From IMG/VR virus record IMGVR_UViG_3300038425_000200, positions 1-49,545 of that record: a stretch of DNA of 49,545 nucleotides. One strand, given 5' to 3'. The translations under genes were made by a program, and so were the position numbers. Shown piece after piece: positions 39,731-46,966 of this stretch (its first letter is position 1; every line of letters starts with the position of its first letter). The notes below the pieces were generated by a model that saw only the letters and a list, made by a program, of their open reading frames with translations, was not told where the DNA came from and did not search any database. This DNA comes from a virus.

Positions 39731-40133
39731 CCTTAATCTCCTCTATGATAGAACCAATCCCTCTGCAAATCCTTCTGGTTGTATCCTCAACCGCTACGTC
39801 TAATTCTTTCTCTGTAACATATCGGTATCGGCATAAATGATCCAAGACAGCTAAAACAAGATGAATAGCCTCATGCCTGGCTGCATCAATAAGGGATTCT
39901 TCATTTACTTTATGATCAGCCCAATCAGTAGATATATAAAAATGAGCTATTTTATCATCCTGGAATAAATCCACCCTTGCTTCGCTAGTAATTGGTTTAT
40001 GTAAGAAAAGAACTTCCCAATCCGTTAACCCAAACCTTACCACCCATTTCATGAACTCTTTACAGGCAAAATCAAAATCCTCTTTAGTTGTTACATTCTT
40101 TGGCCCCTTTGTGGCTCCTTTATTCTTTACCAT
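39714..40133 (-). CDS. Zincin-like protein with HExxH (139 aa)
   Basis: The sequence AARHEAIHLVLAVLDHL holds the HExxH metalloprotease motif. A preceding beta region (WEVLFLHKPITSEARVDLFQ, IAHFYISTDWADH) is in the style of SprT-like domains. A protease or DNA-protein-crosslink enzyme is possible, but only the motif is certain. It has no tag. GGGAGG precedes the ATG. Confidence 0.7.
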   Translation of the reverse strand: MVKNKGATKGPKNVTTKEDFDFACKEFMKWVVRFGLTDWEVLFLHKPITSEARVDLFQDDKIAHFYISTDWADHKVNEESLIDAARHEAIHLVLAVLDHLCRYRYVTEKELDVAVEDTTRRICRGIGSIIEEIKDDKSK

Positions 40134-40139
40134 CCTCCC

Positions 40140-40373
40140 TTACCTATATCCTATAAGTTCCCTGAAATAGGAAAAAGCTGCCTCTCTTGACTGGGTATCG
40201 GAAGCCCCAAGCTTTCTATGTTGATTAAGTATGGCATTTATCTTGACATCTGTCTGCAGGGCCAATTTCTTTAAAGCATTAAGGATTTCCATTTCAGCTT
40301 CCTTATTCCCTGGATGGTCATAAAGTGCTAAATCTGCTTCAAGCATTTTAGCTAACTCTTCGGCTTTTTTCAT
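40140..40373 (-). CDS. Tagged protein with LxE|A cut site (77 aa)
   Basis: ATG 40373 after GAGGAG gives MKKAEELAKMLEADLALYD, and MLE|A is an exact T4-style cut site. The rest is helical (NKEAEMEILNALKKLALQTD, AFSYFRELIGYR). The upstream frame to 40445 is only an overlap with the previous gene. Confidence 0.82.
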   Translation of the reverse strand: MKKAEELAKMLEADLALYDHPGNKEAEMEILNALKKLALQTDVKINAILNQHRKLGASDTQSREAAFSYFRELIGYR

Positions 40374-40374
40374 A

Positions 40375-40800
40375 TTAATCTCCTCTATATTCAGTTCTAT
40401 CCTGTTCAAACTTATCAGTAATTCTCTCAAGAAATTCATCCTCAAAATTCTTCTTGATAATATCCTCTATTATTTTGGATGCTTCTGGATCTACTCTTGT
40501 TTCCTTACCATCCTCATCTACATATAGGAACCCTGCGGCATAGTTTATACCAATATCATAGCCACCACCACCTGGACCTTCCATAGATGACTTGTAGGGT
40601 TTTTCATAATAAGCATCCAGATCCCCCTTGCCCTTAATCGCCATTACATTCATGCCACCGGGAGGATTCAATTCACCTTGTTTGGGAAAGGAAACCACAA
40701 AAGTAAACTCTTTATCGTCAACATTGATATCCAATTCCTCTATGGAAAATCCCTTTTCTAACCGCTCAATCATGGTAATCAATTTCTTTACATTAGCCAT
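40375..40800 (-). CDS. Tagged protein (141 aa)
   Basis: MANVKKLITMIERLEKGF carries a tag variant (cut MIE|R). The body has a beta domain (FTFVVSFPKQGELNPPGGMN, YDIGINYAAGFLYVDEDGKE) and an acidic helical tail (IIEDIIKKNFEDEFLERITD). GGAG precedes the ATG. Function is unknown. Confidence 0.78.
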   Translation of the reverse strand: MANVKKLITMIERLEKGFSIEELDINVDDKEFTFVVSFPKQGELNPPGGMNVMAIKGKGDLDAYYEKPYKSSMEGPGGGGYDIGINYAAGFLYVDEDGKETRVDPEASKIIEDIIKKNFEDEFLERITDKFEQDRTEYRGD

Positions 40801-40809
40801 TTGACTCTC

Positions 40810-41451
40810 CTACAATCCCAAAAACTTAGGATCATATACTCCATTTAATATTCTAAATTGGGTTTCCCAAAATCCCCTATTAGCATTTACTTTACTATTG
40901 TCACCTATACAAAGTAGGACAAAATTTTCTTCCTCATTATTCTTCTTATCATAATCAATATGATGAGGGATATGTTTTCTACCAGCTTCTTCCTCAGTTA
41001 TACTACATAATATACAAGTATGATTAAATTTTTCTCTGATATGATTTTTTAATTCTTTATTAAAACCAACACCATATGGATAAGAAGAAATTCCACCATG
41101 CCAATTTGGAGAATTTTCACCAGTTCTGCCAAAAATTGGATTCTTTTCTCCAATTCTAGCTTTCATTCGTTCAGAAGCAGCCGGATCTTTCTTTCCAAAT
41201 TTTGGGTGATTTTCGCCAATTTTCTGTCTCATTCTTTCTGATTGACCAGGATTTTTCTTACCTCTTTGCGCCTCACTTTGTCTGTTTAATTCATCTTCAG
41301 TATGTTTCCAACCTATTCTTTTCTTATTTAATTCAATAACATCAGGTCGGCTTCTCCCTTTATTTAATACCCCACTATGGCCATGAATAAATTTATGACA
41401 TTCTTTTCTAACAGGAAGTCCACATTTACCACACCCACAAAGTTCAATCAT
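40810..41451 (-). CDS. NUMOD3-HNH homing endonuclease
   Basis: The N-terminal CGCGKCGLPVRKECHKFIHG module is followed by NUMOD3-like repeats (GKKNPGQSERMRQKIGENH, GKKDPAASERMKARIGEKN, GRTGENSPNWHGG). The HNH core has CILCSITEEEAG, IPHHIDYDKKN and LLCIGDNSKVNANRGFWETQ. Its C-terminal part is nearly identical to the 26561 copy, including C-x2-D in place of the last CxxC. Confidence 0.9.
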   Translation of the reverse strand: MIELCGCGKCGLPVRKECHKFIHGHSGVLNKGRSRPDVIELNKKRIGWKHTEDELNRQSEAQRGKKNPGQSERMRQKIGENHPKFGKKDPAASERMKARIGEKNPIFGRTGENSPNWHGGISSYPYGVGFNKELKNHIREKFNHTCILCSITEEEAGRKHIPHHIDYDKKNNEEENFVLLCIGDNSKVNANRGFWETQFRILNGVYDPKFLGL

Positions 41452-41621
41452 GGAATTTCTTTTCCAATATTATATTGATCCAAAAATCCAACTGATTTAT
41501 AAGCCCCTAGAAAACCCGTCATAAACCCGTCAAGGTTTATATAACATAATGAAACCAAGAGGATAGATACCAATATCTGGCCCAGAATTATGGAATAAAA
41601 TCTGGATTGGATTGGATTCAT
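41448..41621 (-). CDS. Small membrane protein (57 aa)
   Basis: ATG 41621 overlaps the stop of the tagged gene upstream (ATGA), and its own stop overlaps the endonuclease start. MNPIQSRFYSIILGQILVSI continues as LLVSLCYINLDGF, one membrane segment. It lies near the amidase, so a holin-type role can be considered, but there is no second segment or other proof. Confidence 0.6.
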   Translation of the reverse strand: MNPIQSRFYSIILGQILVSILLVSLCYINLDGFMTGFLGAYKSVGFLDQYNIGKEIP

Positions 41622-41887
41622 TTAGATATTCCTGGTTTCTCAGCCCAATAATCAGTATCAGCAAATGGAATATCAAACCACATTTTTCCATCCTTCTCAC
41701 TCTTAAACTTTTTGACACTATCTTTATTGGCATACCCCGCTATAATCTTTTCAGATTCAGGAGTTAGCAAAGCGTAAAGATCGGATTCATGACTGTCCAA
41801 CTCTACCCCAGCATCTTTTAATTGCTGTTTGATATCATCTGATTCCACTATTGTAGCCAATCCAAATAATCTTTTTGCTTTATCCAT
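41618..41887 (-). CDS. Tagged protein (89 aa)
   Basis: MDKAKRLFGLATIVESDDIK is a longer tag with cut IVE|S. The body is helical, then ends in GKMWFDIPFADTDYWAEKPG. GAGAGG precedes the ATG. It lies between the amidase and the small membrane gene. Confidence 0.78.
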   Translation of the reverse strand: MDKAKRLFGLATIVESDDIKQQLKDAGVELDSHESDLYALLTPESEKIIAGYANKDSVKKFKSEKDGKMWFDIPFADTDYWAEKPGISK

Positions 41888-41888
41888 A

Positions 41889-42569
41889 TTATCCTCTCCC
41901 TAAATATTTCTGTATTCCTAAAGCAATTGCTGCAGACATCACAGCACGTTTCTCATTCAATCTCTCTTCCTCAACCGGGTTTGATATTACCCCGCATTCG
42001 ATCAAGACAGCCGGGATCTTGGAATCTTTCAGAACTACAAACCTATCACACCTATAAACCCCATCCTTCTTGTCCACTAACTGGCGTTGCCTACTCTTGG
42101 TATTATGGAAGTATAGTCCGGCATCAAATCCTGCTCTGACCAACTCTGACCCAATACACTGGGCCAGTCTCAGACTATCCTTCCATTTTGGATTAATCTT
42201 TGAAATGAATATGGAGAATCCTCTTTGTTTCAATACCTTACCAGTAACACCGTCATGATGAATGGATACCAAAGACAATGCTTCTCTATTCGCTATCTTC
42301 GGCCTGTCACGTAACTGCTGGTCCTCAATCATTATCAAGGGAATTCCAGAATCCTCCAGCCGGTTCCTAACCCCAAGGGCCACTTCTTCATTATAATAAA
42401 TCTCCCCAACACCTGATGCACTAATGGCCCCTGGATATTTATAAGTATGCCCTACGTCCAGTGCAACCCATGGTTGCACAACAGAATCGTTGCACAACAG
42501 ATTTGTTGGCAACAGGATTGTTGGCAAGAGAAATATGATTAAGAATGCTACCCTTATTAATACCTTCAT
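41889..42569 (-). CDS. Secreted N-acetylmuramoyl-L-alanine amidase
   Basis: I choose ATG 42569, which starts a signal peptide or signal anchor (MKVLIRVAFLIIFLLPTILL). The amidase_3 fold follows with zinc ligands in ALDVGHTY, an acidic residue in GEIYYNEEVALG, SIHHDG, and catalytic Glu in PAVLIECGVISNP. It cuts the peptide side chain from muramic acid. An N-terminal export signal on a phage lysin suggests Sec-dependent delivery to the periplasm or cell surface. It lies inside the tagged cluster but has no tag. The ribosome binding site is weak. Confidence 0.85.
   Translation of the reverse strand: MKVLIRVAFLIIFLLPTILLPTNLLCNDSVVQPWVALDVGHTYKYPGAISASGVGEIYYNEEVALGVRNRLEDSGIPLIMIEDQQLRDRPKIANREALSLVSIHHDGVTGKVLKQRGFSIFISKINPKWKDSLRLAQCIGSELVRAGFDAGLYFHNTKSRQRQLVDKKDGVYRCDRFVVLKDSKIPAVLIECGVISNPVEEERLNEKRAVMSAAIALGIQKYLGRG
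42473..42501. repeat. 13-bp direct repeat, 16-bp period
   Basis: GTTGCACAACAGA occurs at 42473-42485 and 42489-42501, inside codons just after the amidase signal segment. A related TTGGCAACA follows. It probably reflects local slippage. Confidence 0.6.
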
Positions 42570-42588
42570 TGCTACGTTAATGCCCTCA

Positions 42589-42987
42589 TTATCTCCTACC
42601 CCTTTTAGCATAAGCAGGACCATAAGGACCTACATTAGCCCATGTTTCTTTCTTAAATATATTTGCCCTTGCACCTTTGGCCGGGACACCCCACCCTGCA
42701 GGTTTGAATACGTCACCAGTCTCTTTATCTACCAAGGCCCAAGAGGATCTTTGACCATCTCTTGTAGGATTATCACCCTTTATTCCCTGGCCAGTAGAAA
42801 TGATGTGGACACGCTTAGGCCCCTCTTGAACCTCTAATCTGGAGGGATTGGATTGATCATAATTCTTGGTAAAGTAAGCATCAATCTTACCTTGGCAATC
42901 AAAGATAAAATCATGCAAGGCTTGATTGAAATCAGGGGTTGATACTGGATCTTCCTCTACAAGTTTAATTAATTCTTTGGCTTTCAT
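42589..42987 (-). CDS. Tagged protein (132 aa)
   Basis: MKAKELIKLVEEDPVSTP is close to the tag consensus (cut LVE|E). The body has an N-terminal helix (FNQALHDFIFDCQGKIDAYF) and a beta-rich domain (RLEVQEGPKRVHIISTGQG, SSWALVDKETGDVFKPAG). It ends basic (GPAYAKRGRR). Its 3' end overlaps the frame upstream of the amidase start. Confidence 0.82.
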   Translation of the reverse strand: MKAKELIKLVEEDPVSTPDFNQALHDFIFDCQGKIDAYFTKNYDQSNPSRLEVQEGPKRVHIISTGQGIKGDNPTRDGQRSSWALVDKETGDVFKPAGWGVPAKGARANIFKKETWANVGPYGPAYAKRGRR

Positions 42988-42998
42988 ACACTCTCCAT

Positions 42999-43535
42999 TT
43001 ATGCTTTCTGTAAATCCTTAGCCCAAGCGGTAAGTTCTTGTTTGGTTTGATCTATGATAATCACTGCTGCTTGAGAAACTTTTGTCCCACCCCCACCAGC
43101 TTGCTTACCTCCATGGGTTCCTCCTGTCCTGGCGTTATAAACTTGCTTTACCTTTCCAGTGTATCCAGGTTTCCATCCAGGAATTTCGGGGCCATTATAC
43201 TTAACCTTATCCCCTTGCTTAGGAACATAAGCTTGAGGGGCAGGAGAATTCTGGGCAGCCGGTTGCGGAGGTTGTGGTGCGGGTTCTTGTTCTACAAATT
43301 TAACCAATTCTTTTGCTCTATTCATTTTCCCCTCCACCACTTCCAGGTCATCACCATACTTTTCCCTAGCTATCTTTATGGCTTTATCGGCTATAACCCT
43401 CTTCTCTTCAGGGGTTGAAGCTCTCTTATATTCATGGTTTAATTTGGCCAAGTAAAGAGCATCACTTAAAGTTACTGAACTACTCTTCCTACGATAAAGA
43501 TCACTTTGTCCACCTTGAATAAAAAGTAATGGCAT
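42999..43535 (-). CDS. Two-part protein with in-frame internal tag (178 aa)
   Basis: One open frame holds two parts. Residues 1-70 (MPLLFIQGGQSDLYRRKSSS; then a helical segment) start at ATG 43535 after GAGGGG. At residue 71, ATG 43325 follows GGAGGGG and begins MNRAKELVKFVEQEPAPQ, a full tag (cut FVE|Q). It continues into a Pro/Gln linker and a small SH3-like domain (GDKVKYNGPEIPGWKPGYTG). Either two overlapping products are made in one frame, or two genes have fused. Both ribosome binding sites look usable. Confidence 0.75.
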   Translation of the reverse strand: MPLLFIQGGQSDLYRRKSSSVTLSDALYLAKLNHEYKRASTPEEKRVIADKAIKIAREKYGDDLEVVEGKMNRAKELVKFVEQEPAPQPPQPAAQNSPAPQAYVPKQGDKVKYNGPEIPGWKPGYTGKVKQVYNARTGGTHGGKQAGGGGTKVSQAAVIIIDQTKQELTAWAKDLQKA

Positions 43536-43537
43536 AA

Positions 43538-43783
43538 TTACCCCTCAATTATTACAGTATCTTCACCTTCTTGACGATACTTGGTTTTCTCAAAATCAGG
43601 AAAGGTCATTCCCTTTTTCTCAGCCCAAGCCTTGACAGCACCGTAAGCAGTCTTAGCCACTGTATCAAACATTGAACCATCCAGGTTTTTAACATGCCAA
43701 GTCTTTGTATTCCACATACTTGACCTTGGCTTTGCCTCTACAGCCACTTTACCATGTTCCATAATATATTCAATAGCTTTCAT
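43538..43783 (-). CDS. Small protein with loose tag (81 aa)
   Basis: MKAIEYIMEHGKVAVEAKPR has a tag-like helix but the acidic site is late (AVE|A). The rest is a mixed domain with RSSMWNTKTWHVKNLDGSMF and GAVKAWAEKKGMTFPDFEKT. It may be a divergent member of the tagged set. AAGGG precedes the ATG. Confidence 0.7.
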   Translation of the reverse strand: MKAIEYIMEHGKVAVEAKPRSSMWNTKTWHVKNLDGSMFDTVAKTAYGAVKAWAEKKGMTFPDFEKTKYRQEGEDTVIIEG

Positions 43784-43785
43784 AA

Positions 43786-44007
43786 TTATTTATTCCCTTC
43801 TGTGGTTGTAATAATCCCAGCATCATTAAGCATGGCAATGGCATCAAACAAATCCTCAGGCTTATGGTCTATTTCCCCATTGGCAAATGCATCCTCAGCC
43901 CAAGACATTATCTGACTCCCGGGAACCATCCTGTCATCGGGATAAAGGATATGAATCTTAAGTTCCTCTTCCTCAACAAATCCTATGATTTCTTTCGCTC
44001 TATTCAT
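43786..44007 (-). CDS. Tagged protein (73 aa)
   Basis: MNRAKEIIGFVEEEELKI is a strong tag (cut FVE|E). The body is mixed with GSQIMSWAEDAFANGEIDHK and a C-terminal AIAMLNDAGIITTTEGNK. A GGAGAGG site lies upstream. Confidence 0.8.
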   Translation of the reverse strand: MNRAKEIIGFVEEEELKIHILYPDDRMVPGSQIMSWAEDAFANGEIDHKPEDLFDAIAMLNDAGIITTTEGNK

Positions 44008-44014
44008 CTTACCC

Positions 44015-44191
44015 TTACCTCTCCAACCCCCTCATGAAGTCATCATACTCTTTCTTGAGCCCCACTATCTTCTTGATAATGGATTCAGCAGCATTCAGGT
44101 GTCTTTGATTCCGAAACGTATTATTAATCGTTATCGGAGTACCTTCCAACTTAATATCGTAAAGCATCACAGCTTTCTTTTCTTCATTCAT
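44015..44191 (-). CDS. Small hypothetical protein (58 aa)
   Basis: GGGGG lies four bases before ATG 44191 (MNEEKKAVMLYDIKLEGTPI). The rest is helical with AAESIIKKIVGLKKEYDDFM. No tag or family. The 64-nt gap upstream is AT-rich and shows no gene. Confidence 0.6.
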   Translation of the reverse strand: MNEEKKAVMLYDIKLEGTPITINNTFRNQRHLNAAESIIKKIVGLKKEYDDFMRGLER

Positions 44192-44255
44192 ATTTCCCCC
44201 AAAGTTTATCAATGTGTTATTTTTGCAACATTTTTTAAAGAGAACCGTACGCTTT

Positions 44256-45125
44256 TTATGCCAAAGGAACCTTTCTTTCTTCGGTATCCCTTACGAAGTG
44301 AGGAAGGCATAATCCACTTGTACTTTTCTGAATATTTCTAAGCATTTCAATAGCTTTATCTCCATCAGTCCAAAAATGTCTAGTACCTAAAACATGATCA
44401 CAAAGATATGTGTAATAGGGCTTAATCCTGAACCTGAGTAATTTCTGCACAAGTTCAAGCATTACCGCTTCATTATCGTTCACTCCTTTAAGCAAAACAG
44501 TCTGTGAGCCCAATATGAGCCCATTGTCTGCCATTAAATCAGTGGCCCTTTTGACTTCGGGCGTAAGCTCTGCAGGATGATTAACATGAATGTTAATATA
44601 CAGTGGAGCAAACCTCTTAAGAATATTGACCAACTTAACTGTAATTCTTTTAGGCTGCACAATGGGAGCCCTGGTTCCGACTCGAATAATTTCAACTGAT
44701 TCTACCCTCCTTATCTTGGATAATATAGTTTTTAAAACCCCATTTGGTAATATCAGGGGATCTCCACCTGATATGATTACATCCCTTACCTCTTTGTGTT
44801 CATTCAAATAATCTACTATCTTATCCACCTCTCCATCGGTAATGATGGACTCTCTTTTCTTGAGCATCCTCCTGCGGGTACAAAATCTACAATTACTAAA
44901 GCACAAGTTGGAAGTTATAATCAAAACCCTATCTTTATACTTATGAATACATTTAGGACAGACAATATGATCATCTTCCCCCAAAGGGTCAGGAGAGTCA
45001 CCAACCAATTCTTCTTGTTCTTCAGGAGAGGGAACAAACTGTCTTGCAACACAAGGTTCTTTTTCCATTAGCTTTTCCAAATAGGGTGTTACTTTATAAG
45101 CCGGACTGACTTTATTTTTTCCCAT
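44256..45125 (-). CDS. KamA/EpmB-like radical SAM aminomutase (289 aa)
   Basis: The 4Fe-4S motif C75-x3-C79-x2-C82 (SNLCFSNCRFCTRRR), the SAM-site GGDPLILPNG, EIIRVGTRAPIVQPKRI, NHPAELTPEVKRA and QTVLLKGVND all match the lysine 2,3-aminomutase family. The C-terminus (LPHFVRDTEERKVPLA) resembles that of EpmB, placing a possible PLP lysine at K285. At 289 residues it is shorter than KamA (about 416) or EpmB (about 340). It could isomerise lysine for a modified lysine or for EF-P. No EF-P or EpmA gene is visible here. The start has little ribosome binding site and overlaps the upstream stop. Confidence 0.85.
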   Translation of the reverse strand: MGKNKVSPAYKVTPYLEKLMEKEPCVARQFVPSPEEQEELVGDSPDPLGEDDHIVCPKCIHKYKDRVLIITSNLCFSNCRFCTRRRMLKKRESIITDGEVDKIVDYLNEHKEVRDVIISGGDPLILPNGVLKTILSKIRRVESVEIIRVGTRAPIVQPKRITVKLVNILKRFAPLYINIHVNHPAELTPEVKRATDLMADNGLILGSQTVLLKGVNDNEAVMLELVQKLLRFRIKPYYTYLCDHVLGTRHFWTDGDKAIEMLRNIQKSTSGLCLPHFVRDTEERKVPLA

Positions 45126-45784
45126 TAGGCAAACTCCATAATAGTTTCTTTTAACTTATTCATATCCCTCAATTCCTTTTCCCAAACTACTAAAGTCTGA
45201 TAGCCAAATGGTTCAAATACTTTAGCCCGATCTTCTGGATTATCTCCTTTATGCCAATAATCCCCGTAAAGCTCTATGATCTTCTTTTGTCCATTTATAT
45301 TAATGAAATCAGGACATTTACCCCCAAGAATAACTTGACCATCACCTACATACTTCCATTCTCCAGGATAAAGATCATTAAGTAATTTTTCAAATCTCAA
45401 TTCAGTTTTGTTTGGACTAACTCCTTTAGCTTTCATTTGTTTCCTTACATATTCATTACTCTTCCAATTCCGTAAACACGCTTGCCTATGTCTTTCTATA
45501 GTTTCTTGATTATGTGGTTTTGTTTTTATTCCCTTATTATGTCCTTGCTTCATAGAAATTTCATGATTTTTCATTGGGTTATTAACACTACTCATTCTTT
45601 TACTTGCTTTACTTTTTTGATAACAACCACAACTTTTGCTATGACCATTTCTTAAATCTCCACCTTTAATTTCCTTTTCCTTACCACAAACACATTTACA
45701 CAACCAATAAGAATCTCTACTAGATTTTCTTTCACTTCTTCCAATTACTGTAAGAAAGTTAAAAGTTTTACCTATAAGATTCAT
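45125..45784 (-). CDS. Vsr-like homing endonuclease (219 aa)
   Basis: The N-terminal module (GKTFNFLTVIGRSERK...WLCKCVCGKEKEI...SCGC) is the same as in the HNH proteins at 5046 and 15135. The C-terminal domain instead has a PD-type fold: LRFEKLLNDLYP, CPDFININGQKKIIELYGDY, WHKGD and YQTLVVWEKEL. That is typical of Vsr/EDxHD homing endonucleases. This is a swap of the nuclease on one DNA-binding module. Its stop overlaps the radical SAM start. Confidence 0.82.
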   Translation of the reverse strand: MNLIGKTFNFLTVIGRSERKSSRDSYWLCKCVCGKEKEIKGGDLRNGHSKSCGCYQKSKASKRMSSVNNPMKNHEISMKQGHNKGIKTKPHNQETIERHRQACLRNWKSNEYVRKQMKAKGVSPNKTELRFEKLLNDLYPGEWKYVGDGQVILGGKCPDFININGQKKIIELYGDYWHKGDNPEDRAKVFEPFGYQTLVVWEKELRDMNKLKETIMEFA

Positions 45785-45793
45785 AATTTCCTC

Positions 45794-46051
45794 TTATAGG
45801 AATGAAGGGTCTTTGGTAAGGTTACTCTTACCCTTAGAAGGGGTTATCGGCCTTTCCTGGGAACCAAGATTCACCAGTGTAGGTTTCTTACTCTGGACTA
45901 ATCCAGAACCTCTACATAACAAGCAAGGCCCTGAACCTGTATGCCCTCTACCCTTGCAAGAGGGACAAACACCATTCCCGCAATATTGGATATTCTGCTC
46001 ATCTTTCTTTTGAGATTTTTCACATAAATCAATTAAATCTTTAGCATTCAT
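45794..46051 (-). CDS. Tagged DnaJ-type zinc-finger protein (85 aa)
   Basis: MNAKDLIDLCEKSQKKDE is a tag with cut LCE|K. Two CxxCxGxG-like units follow (CPSCKGRGHTGSG, CLLCRGSGLV), as in DnaJ zinc domains, then a polar tail. AGGAGG precedes the ATG. This small packaged protein could bind unfolded protein or nucleic acid. Confidence 0.82.
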   Translation of the reverse strand: MNAKDLIDLCEKSQKKDEQNIQYCGNGVCPSCKGRGHTGSGPCLLCRGSGLVQSKKPTLVNLGSQERPITPSKGKSNLTKDPSFL

Positions 46052-46378
46052 TTAAAACTCCTCCTCTTTAGCCTCTCCGCACACCCCACCCTGGAGAATG
46101 CAATCAGCCTGTTTCCTGGAAATCCCTGGAGGGATTCCCTGAAATCCAGCTATATGACCATGTTTATCATCAGTAAAATAAAGGATAAACTTCTTATCAG
46201 AACTAACCACTGTAGGATATTGACCCATGAGCATCCAATTAGTCCCTGCCTTAAAGGAGGCTCTTGCATCATTGGCCAATACGGATTTGGTATAACCCCA
46301 TCTTTTCTTGGCCTGTTCCATAGTGGCCGGGGTCATAACCTCATCCTCACAAAATTTAATTAATTCCTTAGCTTTCAT
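46052..46378 (-). CDS. Tagged protein (108 aa)
   Basis: MKAKELIKFCEDEVMTPAT is a tag with cut FCE|D. The body (SFKAGTNWMLMGQYPTVVSS, KFILYFTDDKHGHIAGFQGI) is a small beta domain, followed by a Cys-containing helix (RKQADCILQGGVCGEAKEEE). The ribosome binding site is weak (AAGG 10 nt upstream). Confidence 0.8.
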   Translation of the reverse strand: MKAKELIKFCEDEVMTPATMEQAKKRWGYTKSVLANDARASFKAGTNWMLMGQYPTVVSSDKKFILYFTDDKHGHIAGFQGIPPGISRKQADCILQGGVCGEAKEEEF

Positions 46379-46414
46379 TATAACAAACCTTCAGCCTTAA
46401 GCAGCTTCTCCTAA

Positions 46415-46732
46415 TTAAAATGATTCATATAAATCCATCTGTTCCAATTCCTGTAACAATTTCTTTGCCTTATCTATACTCTCTCCTAGTTTTCCTAAAT
46501 GCTTTTGAAATTCTGCCTCAATTGTTTCCTTGGTTACTTCTCCAGTATACCTATAAGACCAATCCCCTGCGGAGCATTCAGCTTCTCCGTCATGAAGACT
46601 TTTAATAATCAATTCATGAGGTTTACCAAAACGGGTATCAGGTCTACCACCAATAATTGTAATGGGACCTGACTTGGCCATTAACTTTGAACCCTCTCCT
46701 ATAGCCTTAATAAATTTTTCTGCTCTATCCAT
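46415..46732 (-). CDS. Tagged protein with second tag-like motif at C-terminus (105 aa)
   Basis: MDRAEKFIKAIGEGSKLM is a tag (cut IGE|G). A beta domain follows (PITIIGGRPDTRFG, AECSAGDWSYRYTGEV), and the C-terminus repeats the motif as IDKAKKLLQELEQMDLYESF. A C-terminal copy may be removed by the same protease or act as a second docking helix. Confidence 0.78.
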   Translation of the reverse strand: MDRAEKFIKAIGEGSKLMAKSGPITIIGGRPDTRFGKPHELIIKSLHDGEAECSAGDWSYRYTGEVTKETIEAEFQKHLGKLGESIDKAKKLLQELEQMDLYESF

Positions 46733-46938
46733 TATAAACTCTTCTTTCCATTTACCCCATCAACAAAGGATTTCAGGGAATAAATATTCGCATTGGATAA
46801 TCTCTTCTTAATAGTTTCAACATCAATACCAAGAACTTCTGATAGGAAATCTGCTAAGTATTCATCTACCTCTACTCCACCTGGAAGATCGGGCATTGAC
46901 TTTTCCACTACCTCTATAAGCTTATTTGCTTTATCCAT
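46732..46938 (-). CDS. Tagged protein (68 aa)
   Basis: MDKANKLIEVVEKSMPDL is a tag with cut VVE|K. The rest is an acidic helical domain (VEVDEYLADFLSEVLGIDVE). GGAGG precedes the ATG, and the stop overlaps the next gene. Confidence 0.8.
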   Translation of the reverse strand: MDKANKLIEVVEKSMPDLPGGVEVDEYLADFLSEVLGIDVETIKKRLSNANIYSLKSFVDGVNGKKSL

Positions 46939-46966
46939 CTATACCTCCGTTGCAACAGATTGACAT

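Noticed and set aside
41530-41733. 67-residue minus frame overlapping the tagged gene 41618-41887
   Set aside because: It is out of frame with the tag gene and lacks a ribosome binding site. The 57-residue membrane gene with ATGA overlaps explains the region better.
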